Below are positions 55,923 through 64,000 of a DNA stretch of 64,000 bases, one piece after another. The stretch is from Ianthella basta (lineage: Eukaryota > Porifera > Demospongiae > Verongiida > Ianthellidae). Below the pieces are notes generated by a model. It did not search any database. It was given only the letters and a program-made list of their open reading frames with translations, and had not been told where the DNA came from. The translations under genes were made by a program, and so were the position numbers. Every line of letters begins with the position of its first letter. The stretch's first letter is position 1. Where the stretch lies: the NCBI GenBank assembly GCA_964019415.1, contig OZ025873.1, positions 176,001-240,000 of the forward strand, given 5' to 3'.

Positions 55923-58900
55923 ATGGCGGCAGTCGTAGTAGTTCTGCTAGCGGCATTGCTTGCTGCAGTCTGCCATGGCACGTCCTTTGACAGTACCTAC
56001 GCGGAGGGGGTAGTCAGCTACAAGGATGACCAGTGGAAGGAGACGGTTAGCGCAATGCAGAAGGCAGCAAGCGAGTACTCACAGTACACGCTCGCTCTCG
56101 AGGACTGCGTGAAGTCCTGCACGTCTAAGGAACCGAGCCGTCCGCTGGACTATCCTCCCGAGCCTCAGCTGTACTGGTTCCACTCGCTCATCGAACGCGC
56201 GTCCTGCCTACGGGCCTGCCTGGTGAAGGAAGGCTTTGAGGGAGAGGGCGGGATCAGTGAGGAGTTGTACTCCAATCTACAAGCCGGAGAGCCGTACAAC
56301 TACTTACAGATGTCCCTTTGGAACGTGAGGCACTTCTTGTCTATGATCATTGCACATGCACACATGTGTGCTTAATTGAAGTTCTAATTATAGACACTAG
56401 TGTCTAACTTACATGGTCCACCGGTGTACGTGTTCCACTGGAGTACGTGTTCCACTGGTGTACGTGTTCCACCAGTGTACGTGTTCCACTGGAGTACGTG
56501 TTCCACCAGTGTACGTGTTCCACTGGAGTACGTGTTCCACTGGAGTACATGTTCCACTGGAGTACGTGTTCCACCAGTGTACGTGTTCCACTGGAGTACG
56601 TGTTCCACTGGAGTACGTGTTCCACTGGAGTACGTGTTCCACTGGAGTACGTGTTCCACCGGTGTACATGGTCCACCGGTGTACGTGTTCCACTGGAGTA
56701 CGTGTTCCACTGGAGTACGTGTTCCACTGGAGTACGTGTTCCACTGGAGTACGTGTTCCACTGGAGTACGTGTTCCACCGGTGTACGTGGTCCACCGGTG
56801 TACGTGGTCCACCGGTGCACTTGACCTCTGTGTTTCCTGCTCTCTGCTGTGGTGTGCACAGTTAGGTTCCAAGAAGGAAGCCAGTCTAGCGGCAGCAAGG
56901 TACGCTGGGATGAACCCCCTCAACGAGGTGGCGCAGAGCAACTTGGAGCTGTACCGCTCACACGTGGGGGAGGGGCTGAGTGCAGAGACCCCGCCCTACG
57001 CCAACCTGTACACACAGGCCCTGGTAAAGTACTACGAAGAGGACTATAGCAGTGTGAGTGAGCTCATGGAGCAGAGCCTGGAGGAGTTCCTGGTGCAGCT
57101 CAAGACGTGAGCACTGTCCCATCGCATTCAGTACAGACAGGTTCCTGGCACCTTTACTTCTGGTTGCTATGGTGATGTGGTTTGCATGCAGGTGCCGCAC
57201 ACTGTGTGAGGGTCCCCTTCGCCACCAGGAGCCGCTGGAGTTCTCTAGAGCTGTCACACACTACCTCACAGCAGTGTTGGAGTGTAGGGGGCAGTGCATT
57301 GGCAAGCTGGGGGAATTCCCTCGCGACACTGATGATGACATTTTGACCAGTTACTTCCGCTACCTCCAGTTCAGCTACTACCAGAGTGAGGGGGCAAGGG
57401 GAGGGGAGGGGTGGGGACACCCTACCAAGGTGGGGGGGAGGGGGGAGGGGTGGAGACATCCTACCAAGGTGGGAGGGGAGGGGGTGGTTGTGGTTTACAC
57501 TTGCATCACCTTCCTCCTTTCTTCCCACCTGTCTCCCATTACTGTAATCCCTCCCCTCCCCCTCCCCTTCAGTGAAGGACTATAGGAGTGCAGTTCGTGC
57601 CTTTGTCATTCAGAAGAAGCTCAGTCCAGAGACAAAAGAGATCCGCACAAACTTTGAGGTTTACAGTAAATTGGCTGATGTGACCCAGGAGGACTGGGAG
57701 GGGAGGAAGGTGGGACTCACACACACTGCATGTGTTTGGTAGCTTGTCCCAGTGCATTGCATGGCAGCCTCATGTAGCCCACTCTGTCACTGTCACCCTC
57801 ACCCCCCCCCCCCCCCCCCCCCAGGATGTAGCAGGTATGGTGGAGCAGTTGCAAGACGAGAAATCCTTACTGGCTATTTTGCAAAGGTTGTCCAGCCTTG
57901 GGACCGGAGACACCCCACCCCCTGAGGGCGGCCCTGAGGGAGGAGACAAAGTGGACCAGCAACTCCTGGATCAGGACTACATTGACCACCCAGTGGGGCT
58001 GGGGGCTACCCTGCCATTAGTGGTGGAGGAGGAGTCCAGCACTGAGAAGCAGCGAGTGGTGTTTGACCAACTGGCAGATGAACAGCAGTGCCGCATGCTG
58101 ATGCAACTGGCTTGGGTGAGACCTACCCATTCCAAATTGAACCCCATTCCAAGTTGACCATTCTCATATCTCCCATTCAGAATGGCACAGAGGGAGATGG
58201 GTATCAGTCTAAAACACCTCATACCAAGCATGAGAAGTTTGAAGGACTGACAGCCTTGGCGGCTGCAAAGGTGATCCCCTCTCGCTCACATCATGATTGT
58301 ATGTAGTCCACCCTGCACTGCCCCTCCCCCTCCCCCTCCCACAGGCTGCCCAGCTTGGTGAGGTTAATGTCACAGCGGCTCAGCTGTACCTGGACCTCAG
58401 TGAGCTTGTCCGCAGTCTCCTCCAGCAGCACTTCAACCTCTCCACCCACCTGCACTACTCCTTCACCCACCTCGTCTGCCGGACTGCAGCCTCTGGTGCG
58501 CACACTGCACACAGTGACAGCTAAACACTACTAAACTCTGACAGTTACCCTCACCCCCCCCCCCCCCCTCCCACCAGATGCCCCTCTTGTTCGCAGTGAC
58601 CTCAGCCATCCTGTACATGCCGATAACTGTGTACTCAACGAGAAACTTGGCGAGTGCAACAAGGTGGCACCAGCGTATACCTGGAGGGATTACAGGTGGG
58701 GGAGGGGAGGGGAGGAGGGTACAGGAGTGGGAAGGAGGGGAGGGGAGGGGAGGGGAGGGGAGGGGGGGGGAGAAAGTTACAGGAGTGGGGAGGAGGGGAG
58801 GGGAGGGGGGGGGAGAAAGTTACAGGAGTGGGGAGGAGGGGAGGGGAGGGGAGGGGGTTACAGGAGGGGAGAAAGTTACAGGAGTGGGGAGGAGGGGGTT

Positions 58901-59459
58901 ACAGGAGGGGAGAAAGTTACAGGAGTGGGGAGGAGGGGAGTAGGTTACAGGAGTGGAGTGGAGAGGGGAGGGGAGGGGAGGGGGTTACAGGAGTGGAGTG
59001 GAGAGGGGAGGGGAGGGGAGGGGGTTACAGGAGTGGGGAGGGGAGGGGAGGGCGACCACAGTTGTGTCCTGCTCTTCAAGCCATCTCTCCTGCCTTTCTT
59101 GCATGACAGTGCTATTCTGTATCTCAATGAAGACATTGAAGGCGGCAAGTTCTTCTTTGCCCATGGCCCAAAAGACCTTAGTCCCGAGGTGTGTGCGGAG
59201 TGTGGTGTTGTCATAGGGGGTGAGGAGGTATTGTATTTTGTTGTGTGATTTTCCCATTCCCACTTAGCAATTTGTGATCCCAAAGTGTGGACGAATGGTT
59301 GGCTTTTCAGCTGGTCATGAGAACATGCATGGTGTTACCGCGGTAACCAAGGGGCGGAGATGTGCAGTGGCACTGTGGTTCACACTAGACCCCGAACACA
59401 AAGAGCTGTCCATTGAGGAGGCTAGAGACATCTTAGCCAAGCAGCAGGGATTGAACTGA
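55923..59459 (+). CDS. Prolyl 3-hydroxylase (leprecan family), complete
   Basis: Ten exons: 55923-56324, 56862-57106, 57192-57385, 57573-57709, 57825-58115, 58181-58270, 58345-58495, 58578-58695, 59110-59188, 59268-59459. Phases fit, giving 632 residues. The enzyme would convert collagen 4-hydroxyproline-adjacent prolines to 3-hydroxyproline in the ER. MAAVVVVLLAALLAAVCHG is a signal peptide; an in-frame ATG at 55899 would add eight residues before it. The N-terminal half carries four CXXXC motifs (CVKSC, CLRAC, CRTLC, CRGQC), a hallmark of leprecans. The C-terminal dioxygenase domain has HADNC, the distal His in ENMHGV and Arg in KGRRCAVALWF. The C-terminus (KQQGLN) lacks a KDEL-type signal. 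The protein is shorter than vertebrate P3H1. A paralogue's 3' end is at 549-1850. Confidence 0.93.
56409..56820. repeat. 17-bp minisatellite, about 24 copies
   Basis: Unit TACGTGTTCCACTGGAG with CCGGTG and CCAGTG variants. It fills most of intron 1 of the complete prolyl 3-hydroxylase. Confidence 0.96.
58696..59055. repeat. GGGGA/GTTACAGGAGTGG minisatellite
   Basis: Purine-rich units around GTTACAGGAGTGGGGAGGAG, each containing TTACAGGAG. Exon 58578-58695 ends GATTACAG followed by GTGGGGGAGGGG, so the array starts at, and resembles, the donor region. Confidence 0.9.
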
Positions 59460-60546
59460 ATGATATACATGAAGTGAATGTGTTAATGATATTCATTGTC
59501 TGGACCCCCATTCTGACCACTTTCCACTTTTCTCTGTACTGATTTCTTCATCTGTACACCTACACAGACACTGTGTACCAGGCAGTGGGACAAGAGGGTT
59601 GGGTGAGGGTGGTGAAGGGCAGGAGGGTTGGGCGAGGGCAGTGAAGGGCAGTGGGCCAGGAGGGGCGGGCGAGGGTGAAGGGCAGTGGGCCAGGAGGGGC
59701 GGGCGAGGGTGAAGGGCAGTGGGCGAGGGTGAAGGGCAGTGGGCCAGGAGGGGCGGGCGAGGGTGAAGGGCAGTGGGCCAGGAGGGGCGGGCGAGGGTGA
59801 AGGGCAGTGGGCCAGGAGGGGCGGGTGAGGGCGGTGAAGGGCAGTGGGCCAGGAGGGGCGGGTGAGGGCGGTGAAGGGCAGTGGGCCAGGAGGGGCGGGT
59901 GAGGGCGGTGAAGGGCAGTGGGCCAGGAGGGGCGGGTGAGGGCGGTGAAGGGCAGTGGGCCAGAAGGGGTGGGCAAGGGCGGTGAAGGGCAGGTTATGTC
60001 GTGTCTTGTGGGGTAGCCACACACTAGTTGTTGCCAGGCTGGAATTTTAATCACCTGCAGTCAACATGTCCCAGAGGGTGTGGTCTTACTAGCTCTAGTG
60101 TGTACAAAAGGGTGTAGCCAGGAATCTGGGAGGTGGGGTTCTAGTATCAAGGATGCATGCCTGTATGACTCGTATGATGTCATGAATAAATGGCCGCCAA
60201 CGGACTGGTGGGGTCTGGTACGTAACCGTTTACCATTAAATGAGACACTGTCTGCTAGCTAGCGTGTGTGCCAGACTTCTAGCTACCTAAATTCACTTAA
60301 TTCATGGCCACAGTTGGGAGGGAGGGGGATTCATCTGAACCCCCCAACCCCCCCCCCCCCCCCCCGGCTACACCCTTGGTACATGTAGAGCTAGCAGGGC
60401 CACGCCCACTGGGCTAGCAGGACCACGCCCACTGGGCTAGAGCTTGCATGCTATACGTCAGACTACCCACACACACTCCAAAAGTCATGCAGTGCTGATT
60501 ACTACTACAGGTAACAGGTTAGTGCAGTCCTGTCCAGTGCACTAGC
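59460..60546. other. Convergent spacer, prolyl 3-hydroxylase and CaMKII
   Basis: A minisatellite occupies 59590-59995. The remaining 550 bp includes a C run (60347-60365) and a 21-bp duplication (CCACGCCCACTGGGCTAG, 60400-60440). No exon. Confidence 0.55.
59590..59995. repeat. 31-34 bp minisatellite, about 12 copies
   Basis: Unit GGCGGGCGAGGGTGAAGGGC plus AGTGGGCCAGGAG, in the 3' flank of the prolyl 3-hydroxylase. Confidence 0.95.
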
Positions 60547-62646
<2,100 letters not shown>

Positions 62647-62649
62647 CTG

Positions 62650-64000
62650 CAGTGGAATCAACCCACAGAGAAGGGCTCAGCTGGGACCAACCCACAGGGA
62701 AGGGCTCAGCTGGGACCAACCCACAGAGAAGGGCTCAGCTGAGACCAACCCACAGAGAAGGGCTCAGCTGGGACCAACCCACAGGGAAGGGCTCAGCTGG
62801 GACCAACCCACAGGGAAGGGCTCAGCTGGGACCAACCCACAGGGAAGGGCTCAGCTGGGACCAACCCACAGGGAAGGAGCTCAGCTGGGACCAACCCACA
62901 GGGAAGGAGCTCAGTTGAGACCAACCCACAGGGAAGGAGCTAAGCTGGGACCAACCCACAGGGAAGGAGCTCAGCTGGGACCAACCCACAGAGAAGGAGC
63001 TCAGCTGGGACCAACCCACAGGGAAGGGCTCAGCTGGGACCAACCCACAGGGAAGGAGCTCAGCTGGGACCAACCCACAGGGAAGGAGCTCAGCTGGGAC
63101 CAACCCACAGGGAAGGGCTCAGCTGGGACCAACCCACAGGGAAGGGCTCAGCTGGGACCAACCCACATGGAAGGGCTCAGCTGGGACCAACCCACAGAGA
63201 AGGAGCTCAGCTGGGACCAACCCACAGAGAAGGAGCTCAGCTGGGACCAACCCACAGGGAAGGAGCTCAGCTGGGACCAACCCACAGGGAAGGGCTCAGC
63301 TGGGACCAACCCACAGGGAAGGGCTCAGCTGGGACCAACCCACAGGGAAGGAGCTCAGCTGGGACCAACCCACAGGGAAGGGCTCAGCTGGGACCAACCC
63401 ACAGAGAAGGAGCTCAGCTGGGACCAACCCACAGGGAAGGAGCTCAGCTGGGACCAACCCACAGGGAAGGGCTCAGCTGGGACCAACCCACAGAGAAGGG
63501 CTCAGCTGGGACCAACCCACAGGGAAGGGCTCAGCTGGGACCAACCCACAGGGAAGGAGCTCAGCTGGGACCAACCCACAGGGAAGGGCTCAGCTGGGAC
63601 CAACCCACAGGGAAGGAGCTCAGCTGGGACCAACCCACAGGGAAGGGCTCAGCTGGGACCAACCCACAGGGAAGGAGCTCAGCTGGGACCAACCCACAGG
63701 GAAGGGCTCAGCTGGGACCAACCCACAGGGAAGGAGCTCAGCTGGGACCAACCCACAGGGAAGGAGCTCAGCTGGGACCAACCCACAGAGAAGGGCTCAG
63801 CTGGGACCAACCCACAGAGAAGGGCTCAGCTGGGACCAACCCACAGGGAAGGAGCTCAGCTGGGACCAACCCACAGGGAAGGAGCTCAGCTGGGACCAAC
63901 CCACAGGGAAGGAGCTCAGCTGGGACCAACCCACAGGGAAGGAGCTCAGCTGGGACCAACCCACAGGGAAGGAGCTCAGCTGGGACCAACCCACAGGGAA
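62650..64000. repeat. 29-30 bp minisatellite, about 45 copies, open at right edge
   Basis: Unit CTCAGCTGGGACCAACCCAC plus AGGGAAGGAG (or AGGGAAGGG, AGAGAAGG). It starts within about ten bases of the CaMKII exon acceptor and continues to the last base of the window. Two unit lengths, 29 and 30 bp, are interspersed. Confidence 0.97.

Noticed and set aside
56384-56941. Repeat proteins of the STGVRVPLEYVFH type on both strands
   Set aside because: These are the 17-bp minisatellite in intron 1 of the prolyl 3-hydroxylase; three frames on each strand are open, as expected for such a unit length.
60183-60190. AATAAA as polyadenylation signal of the prolyl 3-hydroxylase
   Set aside because: It lies more than 700 bp after the stop, beyond a minisatellite; possible but unsupported.
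62650-64000. Possible CRISPR-like array of 29-30 bp repeats
   Set aside because: There are no unique spacers between units, no leader and no cas genes; the host is clearly an animal.

Overview
The window is animal nuclear DNA. Its genes are intron-rich, with GT-AG introns whose phases fit throughout, and they encode metazoan families: two Frizzled receptors, a PFTAIRE-type cyclin-dependent kinase, CaMKII, villin, two four-repeat annexins and two prolyl 3-hydroxylases (leprecan family). Intronless Frizzled genes, compact spacing and many intronic minisatellites suggest an early-branching animal, most likely a demosponge. This is inferred from gene content and style; no phylogeny was run.

Layout, left to right: 3' end of a prolyl 3-hydroxylase paralogue (+, 549-1850); repeat-rich spacer; CDK14-like kinase (-, 4134-15677); annexin A7/A11-like gene with a PGQ-rich N-terminus (-, 15971-21520); a second short annexin (+, 23274-26441), divergent from the first; an uncharacterised 1072-residue coiled-coil protein (-, 27266-31530); Frizzled 1 (-, 32002-33846); a broken Frizzled cysteine-rich domain (-, about 34604-35000); Frizzled 2 (+, 37050-38807); villin with six gelsolin domains and a headpiece (-, 40405-47686); an uncharacterised 744-residue multi-pass membrane protein (-, 48025-55830); a complete prolyl 3-hydroxylase (+, 55923-59459) sharing a very short divergent promoter with it; and the C-terminal part of CaMKII (-, 60547-62646), whose 5' exons lie beyond a long minisatellite that runs off the right edge.

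The genes form no pathway. Local duplication is visible in the Frizzled cluster, the annexin pair and the two prolyl 3-hydroxylases. Exon chains were built by hand from splice consensus, reading phase and remembered family motifs, so boundaries can be off by a few bases where several AG or GT sites compete.

Much of the rest is tandem repeat (roughly forty arrays) and non-autonomous DNA transposons. I recognise six insertions with inverted termini, one present as two inverted copies. The most interesting signals are minisatellites apparently built from authentic splice sites, a roughly 70-bp core shared by transposons with different ends, a hairpin resembling the terminus of another transposon, and two sizeable proteins I could not assign to a family. 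No rRNA, tRNA or CRISPR array was seen.
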